From Zoroaster sp. YZ-2022 (taxonomy: Eukaryota > Echinodermata > Asteroidea > Forcipulatida > Zoroasteridae), in the NCBI GenBank assembly GCA_029582265.1, contig CM055830.1, positions 28,402,538-28,466,537 of the forward strand: 64,000 nt of DNA, in the 5' to 3' direction. How positions within the stretch are numbered: position 1 is the first letter of the stretch; each line of letters opens with the position of its first letter. This document shows positions 9,084-19,804 of the stretch, one piece after another. The translations under genes and the position numbers were made by a program. Below the pieces are notes generated by a model. The model saw only the letters and a list, made by a program, of their open reading frames with translations, made no database searches and was not told where the DNA came from.

Positions 9084-9332
9084 ATGTCAAACAGCATCGT
9101 CAATGCAGCTTATCAAGGATGTATTGTAGGAATTATAGCCGTTATTTATAGCATGGTCGCTAGCCAAGTGTTTAAACCTAGTACGGAAGATTCTTACGAA
9201 GATTTTTACGAAAATCAAAAACAAAAATCTAATGAGCTTTTATTTGTCACCTTGGGTATGGGAGTTGTAGGGTATCTGAGTCACGAATATTTCAAAGAAA
9301 ACGAACATCATCAAAACCTAGAAATAGATTAA
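9084..9332 (+). CDS. Small Polinton membrane protein, chimeric paralogue 1
   Basis: An intact 82-residue frame. The N-terminus IVNAAYQGCIVGIIAVIYSM is a membrane segment closely matching the next gene (IVNSAYHGGVIGIITVIYSM). The C-terminal half, EDFY...NELLFVTLGMGVVGY, instead matches the end of the gene at 5453-5869. The protein thus has two membrane segments and looks like a fusion of modules found in two other genes of this element. No known family name. Probably a virion or membrane protein, by inference. Confidence 0.6.
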   Translation: MSNSIVNAAYQGCIVGIIAVIYSMVASQVFKPSTEDSYEDFYENQKQKSNELLFVTLGMGVVGYLSHEYFKENEHHQNLEID

Positions 9333-9358
9333 AAACAATATTGTCTATACTATAAAAT

Positions 9359-9604
9359 ATGTCTACGATAGATACGAACGGAATCGTCAATTCAGCCTAT
9401 CATGGAGGAGTCATAGGAATTATAACTGTTATTTATAGCATGGCAGCTAAAAATGTGTTTAAAATAAATTCAGCCGATTTGGGAAAGCTAGATGTAAGCG
9501 ATAGTCTTAAACTCACGGCGACGGTCGGGTCAGCGCTAATGATTCAAAATTGGTTGGTTCAACAAGGAATTTTACCTAAAAATATTATGAATTCTCCCAA
9601 TTAA
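9359..9604 (+). CDS. Small Polinton membrane protein, paralogue 2
   Basis: An intact 81-residue frame with an N-terminal membrane segment (VNSAYHGGVIGIITVIYSMA) and a C-terminal part with SADLGKLDVSDSLKLTATVG and a terminal WLVQQGILPKNIM. I recall the ADLGRLDVKD...GIIPDNIM pattern from small Polinton proteins, so this is probably the ancestral form and 9084-9332 the rearranged copy. It lies 26 bp after that gene and 19 bp before the integrase, all on the plus strand. Confidence 0.6.
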   Translation: MSTIDTNGIVNSAYHGGVIGIITVIYSMAAKNVFKINSADLGKLDVSDSLKLTATVGSALMIQNWLVQQGILPKNIMNSPN

Positions 9605-9623
9605 AAATATTTATAAATAATAA

Positions 9624-10607
9624 ATGTTAAAGCGTACGAGATTAAAACTCGAAAACGCTTATTACAGCCCGAAAGGATACTGGAAGGGTCAAACAGCGAT
9701 TGAGAAATTAGCTCAAGAAACTAAAGTTTCTACAAGTACAACTAAAGAGTGGTTAAAAAAGCAAGCGTTATGGCAGATTTATTTACCATACCCTAAATAC
9801 ATTCCTAGACCGACCAGCTCAAACTCATTTCAACAAAAACCAAACGAGGTTCATCAAGCTGATTTGTTGTTTCTTCCTCACGATACAGTTAATAAAAAAG
9901 TTTACAAGTACGCGTGTGACGAAGCGAGCAGGTATAAAGAAGCCGAACCGTTAATCGATAAGACCGCATCGCGAGTCGGTAACGCGTTTGAAGAAATTTA
10001 TAAGAGAAGTTTATTAACTTGGCAAAAAAAATGTAAAGTTGGTCCGGGAAAAGAATTTATGGCGAGCGTCAATACTTTAATGAGTAAAAACCACGTTACT
10101 ATACAGAGAAGCGAGGCTCAAAATCATAGAGCGCAAGGCATCGTCGAACGATTCAACAGAACTTTAGCCGAGAGATTGTTTTCTCATCAATACACGCAAG
10201 AAATAGCAACGAATGCAAGATCTAGAGAATGGGTAAAAAGATTACCGCTAGTTATAAAAGCTCTAAATAACGAAAAAACTAGACTCATTAAATTAAAACC
10301 GAAAGATGCCATTAAATAAAAATGGGTCGAGCAAAATCCGGCCTCACCAGCTATTAAAAATGAAAAAAAAATTGCTTCAAACGCACTCATTAGATATTTA
10401 TACGCACCTGGAGCCGCTGAAAGCGATACAAAACGACGCGCGACTGATCCGATATGGTCCATTAAAATTTACAGCATTAAATCCTCTATAAAAGCGAAAA
10501 ATCAACCCATATTGTATTATTTAGAATCGGGTCCTTCTCGTAGTTTTGTTAGAGAAGAATTACAAATTGTACCGCGAGATACAGAAAATCCACCTAAAAA
10601 ATTATAA
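9624..10607 (+). pseudogene. INT: Polinton retroviral-type integrase, dead (D to G and in-frame stop)
   Basis: The open frame of 231 residues (9624-10316) is followed by TAA at 10317-10319; the same frame then continues to the stop at 10605-10607 with a basic C-terminal DNA-binding-like domain (WSIKIYSI...RSFVREELQIVP). The core (rve) domain has the first Asp at residue 80 (HQAD) and Glu at 175 (GIVERFNRTLAERLF). The position of the second catalytic Asp, before PG-[KR]-EF, is Gly 140 (GGT at 10041-10043). The usual spacing is kept. In Polintons this enzyme inserts the element with 6-bp target duplications. The lost Asp and premature stop should abolish activity. It ends tail-to-tail with the polymerase gene, 2 bp apart. 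Confidence 0.85.
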
Positions 10608-10609
10608 TC

Positions 10610-13600
10610 TTACGTCATTGCCGAAATCATATAATCGCCGTAAGCTAAAGTGTGTATTCCGTCTTGTAAAATGTATCTCTTTGTATCCAGCGGCGATAAT
10701 GAGATTTTATTAATGTTTGTTGTGTATAATCGTTGATAGTAATTTCTAATCAATTTCATAGAGTGAACGAGAGTATTTTTTTGTGATAAAACTTGTTTAA
10801 AATGCTCGTATTTAATTTTAGATTTCAAAATAATTTTTTTAACGCCCTTGGCTTTTCTTATTTCACCCTCTTTCGATAAAAGTATCGAATACATTTTCGG
10901 TCTTAAACCGACAATTTCGGAGATTAGAGTTCCCGATGTTTCGTCTTTCATTTTACCGATGACCTTTTTATTATTTTCATCATAGAGAAAATGATCTTTG
11001 TTATAATTACTAAAATCATACAAATGCTTATCTTTTTTCATGTCTTTATAAACATCTTTTGTTTAAATCTCGAGTAATAAACTGCCTGTATCCGTGTAAA
11101 GTAAATTGCACTTGTCTTTGTACTTGCTTTTTAAATGATTGTAATAAAAATTGTACATGAATCCTTTAGATAAATCCAGTATGCTCATTCCGATGTATAC
11201 GGGGTGGTTGAGTACAAGTTTTGTTTTATACATGTGAATCGCCACTAGATCGTGATCGAAAATCTTAACCTCGGCCAAAATTTGGTTTCGCAATTAATTT
11301 AAGAATTTGATTTTCTGCTTTTTCATCGTTGAGGCGCTTCAAATTCACGTTGACACGCTTTCGTACATTTTCCATCGTTTTTCCGAATACTGCATTATTC
11401 ATGAGTTTGTACAAATCTTTTTCAAAATCAGATGTTGCATTTTTTCTCAAATTCGTGTTTAAATTAATATACGATTCCATCCAAGGCGCTTGATTGAATT
11501 TTAAAACGCGATGAATTTTAGTTAGTTTCATACCGAATTGTAAATACAATTGTAAATTGCGATAATGAAGAACGTATTTTGATTTATCGTATAAATTTGG
11601 AACTAATTTTTTAACGTTTGGCGCGAGCCTGTCACCTAATAGCTCCAGCTGATACGGCGACATCTATTCCTTGGGAATCACTAACGACTCTGGCGCGAGT
11701 GGAAATGCGTTGTGAGAATTATGTAATTCTTTAGGATATTCTAAATCCAATTCTAAAATATAGCCTTGATTCGAATTCATGTCTATTCCCTTCGATTCTA
11801 ACGAGTCAATCCAGGCTCTCGATAACCATTTAAATTTCCCGATAGGAAGAGGTTGATTCATCGCCCAGCCGTACAGATTATTCGCGTCTAAATATTGTAT
11901 ATAATTCGTAAGTTTTGATGAATCGTAATCAACTAAATAAGGATTGTTTGCTTTCGCATATCTCTGGCTTACCATACACGTTCCTCCTCTAGTACCTTTT
12001 TCTATAAATAAATGCATGTCGTAATCCGTCAACAATTCTAAAGTGACGTTCGAATGTTTCAGCAGAGCGTCCCAGCTCAATCCTGGACTGATATAATAAT
12101 GAGCTGGAGCTAATTTGTACTGTTTCATGCAAGTGTTACGAAAATTTTCAAAAACGTCCGCCAATAAACAAGTATCCGTACGCACGTACAAATCGTGATA
12201 ATCTCCTAGATTTTTACATTCAAACTTGTTCCAAACGTTCTTTGCACGCTCGTATTGTTCGTTTGTAATGTGCTCGTCGTTCAAACTCGTAGGGATAATG
12301 TACTCGTAGGGATAAATGCCTTTGTTTAAAAGCAGTTCAAGTTTATCTCGATCACGCTCGTACATTTTAGTGATTGAAAAAGAATCAGGGTCGTTTGATT
12401 TTACGAGTTTATCGAGTGAAGCTTGTAAAAATTGAGCGCTGTCGATAAATCGCAGTTGCGCGATTGAAAAAGAAAAATACTTTTCCATATTGTTCGCGAT
12501 ACACGTTAGATTTCCTCGTGTTTGACTTGCAGCCTGCATGATGAGATGAGTCGTATCCTCGCAAATTATGAAATACGACTGGAATAGGTGTTTTATAAGG
12601 CTTTAAACCTAGTTGTAAGTTACATTTATTATGCGCCGCTCCTCGATATTTTCTAGTGACGTGACAATGATCGCGTACTTTTCTAAACTTGTTATCGTCT
12701 CCAAAGAATCCTTTTTCACATATCCAACACTTTTTAGCAGAGTTATAATCGTCTCTCGACATGACCATTTTTCTAGGGTTTTTAAATATCTCGTTAATGT
12801 TTTCTACTTCTTTTTGTAATTCGTTTAAAAAATGCTTAGCAGCATCTTTTCCTCGGTATACAACGAACTATAATGTACGAATAACAGCAAACGACGTGTT
12901 CTTGCAGTTTTTTAGTATTAGTCGTAGTCGCATCGTCAATCTTTTTAATAATACTTTCAAAGTCAGCGTATATAGCATAAGGAACTTTTATCTTTTTATG
13001 AAAATTTATAAATTTTATCGTATCGTTTTTACCTTTTTCTGGCATGACGATCGCTGTTGGTCTGTCGTTGATTCCCTTGCACATTTTTATGTGATCTTGA
13101 AGATACGCTTCTGTTGAGTAACCCTGTAAACATCTCACGCAATAGTGTTGACGATGTTGGTGTTTCGTTTGATCGTAAAGTAATTTGTTTATATCCTTAA
13201 TCCAAACGTGGTGCGATTTATTTTCTTTGTGAATTAATAATAAATTAATACGATCTATATCCTTAGGTTGCTCGCTAACGCTGTAAACTACAAATGATTT
13301 TGATGCATAACCAAAAACGTTTACTGCCAACTTGTTTTGTTTCTCTACTTTTTTAAGTTCATTGATCGGAGTTGGAAAATCGATTCCATCAAAATTTAAA
13401 CCATCTTCCGTCGGATAGCTAGACATTCTATCAGCATTTTTTTTGCGGGAAAAAGAGCGCTACGTAACGCCCATCGCAAACATTCGTCGTCATCGTTTTT
13501 TACGTTGATGCATGCTTTTTTGTTTTTTATGTATTCGGGTAGCTCGATATAAGAATCACCTCGAAAAACTTGATATCTCTTGATGATAATACTCATACCT

Positions 13601-14283
13601 ACAATACGATCCACGATCCATCCAGAACCGTTGTGTGTATATCTTTCTAAAGACTCTTGAATTTCTGAAAAAACACTATCGATTACATTTTCAATACCAT
13701 TCAAATTTAATAAAACAATTTGCCTATTATTATGTAATCTTGGTTCAACATAATCGATCCTACCCTCTCCTCTATCTTTATATAATTTCATATGTATATA
13801 TACCATAAACTTAAATGACCTAAATTCTTGCAAGTCTAAAGATAACTTTTCGATAATCTTTGGCTTCACCGCTTCCCAAAAGATGTTTAAATCTTCTTTG
13901 CTATGACCGATCGGTACAACCATTCTTCGTTCACGTAAACATCTTCTACCGTCAATGGGTGGTTCATCAAATCTCAACTCGGGTTCTAACCCGTGAAAGC
14001 TTTTAATCGCGACGATAGTCTTTTTAATGTGCCCTCTTCTCCCGCGGTAATGTCTGGGTAAAGGAATATTATTTATTCTTATATACTCTTTAAGTTGACC
14101 TAAACTTAATTTATACAACCCCGTTAGTTTTTCACGTTTTATATATATTTTTACAGCCTCATACCAAGACCGTTTATTTATTTTATTTCTTCTACTATCT
14201 CGCGCTACAATTAAGGGTCTAATATGTCTGCGCGCAAACTGCTTCAATTCACCCAATGTCCACTTTGATAAATACTTTACCAT
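10610..14283 (-). pseudogene. POLB: Protein-primed family B DNA polymerase, heavily broken
   Basis: Fragments lie at 14283-13396, 13426-12836, 12768-12409, 12539-11664, 11663-11265, 11293-11063 and 11041-10610. In order they show a basic N-terminal region, a Cys/His zinc finger (CVRCLQGY...HIKMC), exonuclease motif YADFES, a CWIC...DHCH...NKCN zinc cluster, GYDSSH, motif A YLDANNLYGWAM, motif [17 protein letters not shown] and motif C. Motif C reads YTDTGS: the second Asp of DTD is Gly (GGC at 11084-11086). Frame changes lie near 13435, 12860, 12540 and 11275; in-frame stops are TAG 11664-11666 and TAA 11063-11065. Family members replicate the element with a protein primer; this copy cannot. 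Total length matches full-size Polinton polymerases (about 1,200 residues). Confidence 0.9.
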
Positions 14284-14287
14284 CGTC

Positions 14288-14296
14288 TTTATTATA
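14288..14296 (-). promoter_or_regulatory. TATAATAAA motif upstream of polymerase ATG
   Basis: On the minus strand TATAATAAA lies 4 bp before the ATG at 14283. It is the same motif as that found upstream of plus-strand genes at 2545 and 7966. Confidence 0.45.
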
Positions 14297-14570
14297 CTAC
14301 TAGATTTTATTATTTTTTTAAAAATAAAACCTCAATTTTTTAGTAGAGCTTTTTTTTAACAAGTCCTTTTTTACACAAACTCACAACCCAAACACCATCC
14401 CCTCCCCCTTTTTTTCAATTCTTATCCAAATCACGCCCCCTTTTTCGGGTTGTGAGCCAGACCCGGCATCTTATATACTACTCCTGTGATGTTTGAAAAA
14501 GCTTCCGATGCGCTACCGGAATACGGTATACTCCCCAGGCCGCTGAGAAAGTTTAAGAAATGATATTGGC
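14297..14570. other. Polinton right flank; terminal repeat not resolved
   Basis: T-rich and C-rich tracts follow the polymerase start (CCCTCCCCC, CGCCCCCTTTTT). The terminal inverted repeat of the element should lie here, but its partner is outside the left edge, so neither boundary nor target duplication can be set. Confidence 0.35.
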
Positions 14571-14827
14571 CCAATGACCAGGGATACAAATGTGCACGGC
14601 GAAACCCGCAAAAAGTCGCTGAACCCTAATCCAAGATACAGCCAATTTTTGACCAATGGGGTGTTATACCGCCCTCTTGGGGTTTTTACTGATTATAGTT
14701 CCCGGATGTTTATTTCACAATTTCCTGCAAACAAAATTACTGAAATCGATTTAGAAGTGTGTGAAAAAGCGAAATTCCGAGCACCATTTTTTTCAAAACA
14801 TCCTGGACGCCGGATACACCTGCAATC

Positions 14828-15064
14828 ATGGCGAAGCAAGTGGTAAGCGTATTGAGCGAACTGGGAGTCGAAAATGTGGAAAAAATTTACGATTTAGATC
14901 GTTAACAATGGGCCGATGTGGTAACCGAACCGGACTATGATTCCGACACATCTGAAGAGTTAATGAACGTTGATTCAGAGGCCGAGGATGAGTTGGGGAC
15001 AATTTTAATCATTGATCGCCCGACTCCAGAATCAAGTTCAAGTTCAAGTTCAAGTTCAAAATAA
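14828..15064 (+). pseudogene. Unrecognised short acidic protein with in-frame stop
   Basis: The frame from MAKQVVSVLSELGVEN runs 25 codons to TAA at 14903-14905, then stays open in the same frame for 52 codons (QWADVV, DYDSDTSEE, acidic stretch, poly-Ser) to TAA at 15062-15064. The serines come from a TCAAGT microsatellite. Upstream 14574-14846 another frame is open for 90 codons. I do not recognise it. It could be the end of an unrelated transposon ORF or an extra gene of the Polinton; it lies outside the polymerase on the presumed flank. Confidence 0.3.
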
Positions 15065-16388
15065 AAACCTAAACAATAATTGAAGAGAAAAATGATTTAC
15101 TTTGTTTTATTACAATCTTTAAATGTGTTTTTCTCGAAATCGTAATTTCATTGGTTTTCGACTTTCAAAGTCCATAACTTTCCAACAGAATGCATGATGG
15201 ATATAATTTTTTCACCATTGAAAAGCTAAAGAGTTGCCCTTTCATATGATACCAATAACTCATTTTTTATTTCTGGGACGTTTATGTGGGTTTTGTCATG
15301 CTGGGTCACAAATGTAAAAAGCGCCTTGTATCCTTTGGCGCTTTATAAATTCAGTTTTTATTACAGAAGCTAGGAGGCCTGTGACTGGCCATCATTTAAA
15401 ATAAACCACCCACAAGTAAACCATTCTTGCTTGAGGAATTTTGAAGGGGGAACATAAAGAAACACAAACTCTGTGTGGACCCTATCTGGGGTAAATGCAC
15501 CTTGTGTTCCGTTTTCTTGGGATTGGGGTAAGTTAAACGTGCTAAGTGCACAATACGAAAACAGTCTTGGCCAAGGCTAGTAAAACAACTGTACTGTGAA
15601 CGTTTCAGCCCACTCACCGGCGTTTTTCGTTTTGTAACTTTCAACGTTGAACATTTGATGTTGGTACCATGAGCAGCTACGCATGCCGTTGGTGCACATA
15701 CACGCGTACCAGTATTTGTTTCTCTTTCCGGGTGTGTTTGAATCATACATACATGTAAAATAGACGTACCCAGAATTTATGTACTTGAGAAAGACACTGA
15801 CCCACAATGTTCGTTTCTCCACCCAGGAGAATAAATAATCGAAAGGTAGCCCATTGTACAGTATTTATTAGATGATGACTGTCCAACAGGTTACCAATGA
15901 GATGTTTTCTCCTCGCTGGGAATATGAAATGGTTCCAAGAATGAAGTACCAACCGATCATGAATGATATAATTGTGATGGCGGTGGTACTATTATCAAAT
16001 ATTATTATTAGTGTGAGAGGCAGGAAGAGCACTTCCTCAGGGATTCAGAATAATAGAATCATGTTAAAACATTAGTTATTATCTTGTTGCCAAGGAATCC
16101 TGCTGAATATTTCAGTATTTAAATGCTCATAATGATTTGCAGTTGGTGTTAGTTCTCAAGCATACTGAGAAAGAATTATTTTGGAAATTATGTAGAGAAA
16201 AAGAAATACTATTTGGCAACTTCTGAACGATATTGTCATGACCGTTTGCGGAGCCCAGGGACGAGTACAACGTCTGCTGTGATGCTGGGGTGGCCTCCGA
16301 GACTGGGGTGAGAGGCTGTATCTCGTCGAGACGAATAAAAGGAGGCACCTTGAATGTCTCCTCGTCGGTCGCTGCTCCACAGTTTACT
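15065..16388. other. Noncoding; probable 3' UTR and downstream flank of the GPCR gene
   Basis: No supported gene. On the minus strand AATAAA words occur near 15356 and 15861, plausible poly(A) signals for the GPCR gene whose stop codon is at 16389-16391. A Cys/Trp-containing minus-strand frame at 15577-15822 (YWYACMCTNGMRSCSWYQ) is not recognised. Confidence 0.3.
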
Positions 16389-16511
16389 CTACGACGTCCG
16401 ACAACCGATGATGTTGTTCCGTTGGTTGGATCCCCTGCGGGAGACGATCCGTGTAGGGAGTGTATTCTCTTCACGCCATCGTCTTATCTTCGTCATTATC
16501 ACATTTTGCAC
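16389..16511 (-). CDS. CRHR-like: CRF-receptor-like GPCR, last exon (C-terminal tail)
   Basis: Acceptor CCTAG precedes GTG at 16511. The exon reads 40 codons in phase 0 to TAG at 16389-16391 and encodes a basic cytoplasmic tail (VQNVIMTKIRRWREEN). It joins the previous exon at LNQE/V, the expected LNxEV site at the end of TM7 in class B1 receptors, where helix 8 follows. The tail is short and rich in Arg, Ser and Asn. Joining depends on phase agreement and motif continuity; transcript evidence is not available here. Confidence 0.7.
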   Translation of the reverse strand: MQNVIMTKIRRWREENTLPTRIVSRRGSNQRNNIIGCRTS

Positions 16512-16897
16512 CTAGGTAATTTAACGTAAAAAGAAACTTTAAAATGGTCAACTGCATTCTGCTTTATCTCATGAGATTAAGGATACATATATATATAACT
16601 AATCTGTGCAAATTTCAGCTCATTATGTTGTGTTGATAATGAGAAAATAGTGAAATTTTGCAAGACAAACATAAATTTCGGAAAATTTAATAAAATATAT
16701 TTTGCCCAATTTTGCATTGGGGAATTTTGGATTTAGTTTTAGAGAATCATTAACTACACTAGTTACAAACAGAAATACTCCCTATAATAATGTGTGGCTG
16801 CAGCTTTTGTACAGAAATTAGCACATTATCTTCGTTGTAATAGCGTTCGTTATAGCGGCGATTGGTAAAATGGCTTGTATTGTTCTCTACTACTCAC

Positions 16898-17090
16898 CTC
16901 TTGGTTCAGGAAAACGTAGATGACAGCTACAAAGAATCCTTGCAGTGAGTTCAGTGCCGTGTTCAGGTAATGATAAACGTAGAATGATGCTGACCGTTGT
17001 GTGTTGTTTAAATTAATAGGGCCCAGCAGGAACAGAAGGTAGGTAACCCCCAATAGGGGCAGAAGAAACAAGAAGCTTTTGAAGGCTTTC
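16898..17090 (-). CDS. CRHR-like: CRF-receptor-like GPCR, exon for TM6-TM7
   Basis: 193 bp bounded by acceptor CTTGTAG and donor GTGAGT. It encodes the end of intracellular loop 3 (RKAFKS), TM6 with LLPLLGVTYLLFLLGP, a loop with NNTQRS, and TM7 with LNSLQGFFVAVIYVFLNQE. LLPLLGxTYLLF and QGFFVAxxYxFLN are hallmark class B1 motifs. Phase (two bases from the previous exon, zero at the end) agrees on both sides. Confidence 0.9.
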
Positions 17091-19330
17091 CTACAAGAGA
17101 CGCATCAATTGTAAGAAAGAATGCAAAAAAACGAGTATTAAACCACACCAGTCTCAGTGTTATTCAAATTCGGGAAGACACCCAATATAAATACATTCGA
17201 CAAAATTTTACAGGTCTCTAAAATGTTTAAGTCGATAGGTCGTGTTTTGGTCTTGGACACGGCAGCATCTTGCTCTCCCCCTCGGTCTTGAATTGTTAAG
17301 ATTTCCGTCTCAGTCTTGAAATTTGAGGTCATGGAGCTAAAGGTTTCGACGCCAACACAGTACATACATATCTGGGTAGCCTATTTATTTTTGGTGAAAA
17401 TGAACATAGGCCCTGCAGTTCACGGCGCCATTTTATGGCAATATGTGTGAACAAAACCCCATATTCCGTTAACACCAGGACGTTATTTAGATTTAAGAAC
17501 GCTGTGGTGGAAATCCAACCGTGTAGACAAGAAAATAAACCACTGTTTGTCACTATTTCTACGAATATATGTTCAGCTCTTTAATGTATTGTCCACAGTA
17601 GTAATATCAATCCCCAGAGTAGTGGTGCAAACTTCAGTCCTAAATCTTCACTCCTCTGATATGAGATAATTCTACATGTAGATGGCACAATTTATGATAT
17701 AATAAACGCACAATCCCTATATACTGCGTTGTTTGAAACGTGTAGTTCGTATCACAACAAATGTTCAGCTCATCAATGAAGTATCACGGCAGCAAATACG
17801 CCATGAAGTGTACGTTAAACTACAACAGTTCAACGTAACGACGATAGTTCGAAGATAACAAAACAAAAATGGCTCTTCTTACAGAGTTAATTCCACCTAA
17901 AGCGCACACAGCAAACTGTAGAGACCCTTTACTGTCCTTTAGAGCTGTCCAAAAATGACTTTAGTTACAAGAAATAAAAATAAGAAAGCTTTGAACAACG
18001 GCAACGCGGCACACCGACTTAATTTCACACTCCAACCCCTTTAACACAACGCCCTCTCCCGGCACCTACTACAACATAATTATGGCAATAAAACAAACCT
18101 CAAGTGTCCGGAACAAACTCTGTTATGTGTGCTGGATCATAAATGGAGGCCATAAATAATGACACATTTCATATCAAGCTCTTAGTTGATTAACCATGTA
18201 TTCACAACAACGTATCACATGTGTTACAGAACAATGTAGTCTTTTTCATAGTAATTGTCACAAGAGGGAGGCATACAACTTGTGTGGATGTGTTTTTGAT
18301 AACTCGCAAACATCTACCATGGTTGCTGTTAACACCTGAATGGAAACCGAGTCAACAGTACATTAACCACGAGACATAATGCTTAATGCTCAATGCTCTG
18401 GCGACGACAGCGTCTTGCTTACAGGGCGCCATGGAGTGGATAATGTAACAACGAAGCATAGCTTGATTTTACTTTGAATTCGTTTTTGTTGAGCAGGTCT
18501 TAATGTTTTTCTTAATTAATAGATGCGAATTCTCAGCTAGGGAAACTCCATAGCACCCCAATAGTTAATTAATGTTGTAATATGAGTGGCCTGATACTTA
18601 TCAAGCTTGCATATGTTGGTGGAATTAGTCAAGGGAGACGAGACTTTCAAGGGAACACAATCTTGGATAACCTTGTAGTTTCTAAAATGATGTTACTGTA
18701 GCGTGGACTGGGTCACAGCGAGACTAAAAGGAATAAATCACTGAACACGAGCTGGAGTTAAAAGCGCTTACAAATACTTAATTTATTTGGCCCTACTACA
18801 ACTTTACATCTACAAATTACTGAGTTGGACCAATCTCTATTCCTACTCTACGGTTACATGTATTCTAGAAATAATTTTAGGGCAGCTTAAGGCTACAATA
18901 ATGCAAGTTTTTAAAGGATTTAGGCCGCAAATAACAACTGTAAATAAGACAAAGAAAGTGAGTCTCGGCGATGGTCAAGAGGTATGAAATAGATCATGGT
19001 GAAACTGCCATAAGTCCATTTCATACACAAGGGGGCTTTTGTATAAAGTAAATTGTCAAAGCTTGCAACTTACTTGGTCATGTGGGGCTCTCTCTCCGGC
19101 CACGCCTAGGCAAAAACCTACACAGCCCTCCACCAAATTTACTAGTACATCCTTACTCAAGCACAGCACCCAGCAGACTGGCTGCACATGGTTTTTTGAA
19201 TAGCCCTCCACACCAAGTGAACAAAAGAAATGAACAATACCTGGGCTGGGCTGGACTGATGCACACCCTGCCAAGGTGTGTGATGTATATGGAGGGGCAG
19301 GCTGAACCAAAAATATTGGAGGAGTATAAA
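17091..19330. other. GPCR intron, no other gene seen
   Basis: Mostly unique AT-rich sequence between GPCR exons at 16898 and 25348; small frames present lack codon structure or homology. No clear repeat boundary recognised before the Gypsy element. Confidence 0.4.
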
Positions 19331-19804
19331 GAAGGCTGAGGGGCAAAATTTACTACACAGCCGTCCTCACGTCTTCACTCCACCAATCACCAAGGCAAGA
19401 CATGGTCCATCAAGCTCAGGTGACCTACATATATAAGGTAAGAAAACAAACCAGAATGGTTAAATCAGCATAATAACACTATACTGGCACAGCTGTAATG
19501 CAATAGTTGACTAATTCCTCCAAAATACTTTGCATAGATCTCTAAAATCATACAAAGTTTGTATACTCTTAGGTTGAATTTTACGATAATTATTACATTT
19601 CTAGAATCACTAAATTTGAAACTTATTGAAATCAGATCTGTTTGTTTATAGACGTCTCTTCTGCTGGTTTTACTGCAGGCAACTTTTGTTTATAGTGCAT
19701 GCACTTGTGACAGATGAAAGCAGTGACAATATTAGGGCCGAATACATATTACTCACCAACGATAAGGGGATTCATTCATTATTTAATTATACCCTTCACC
19801 ATTC

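Noticed and set aside
14340..14480. Polinton terminal inverted repeat
   Set aside because: The partner end lies outside the window, so no inverted match can be shown.
15577..15952. Possible Cys/Trp-rich secreted protein on the minus strand
   Set aside because: No signal peptide, no recognisable family and no splice support; it is likely downstream flank of the GPCR gene.
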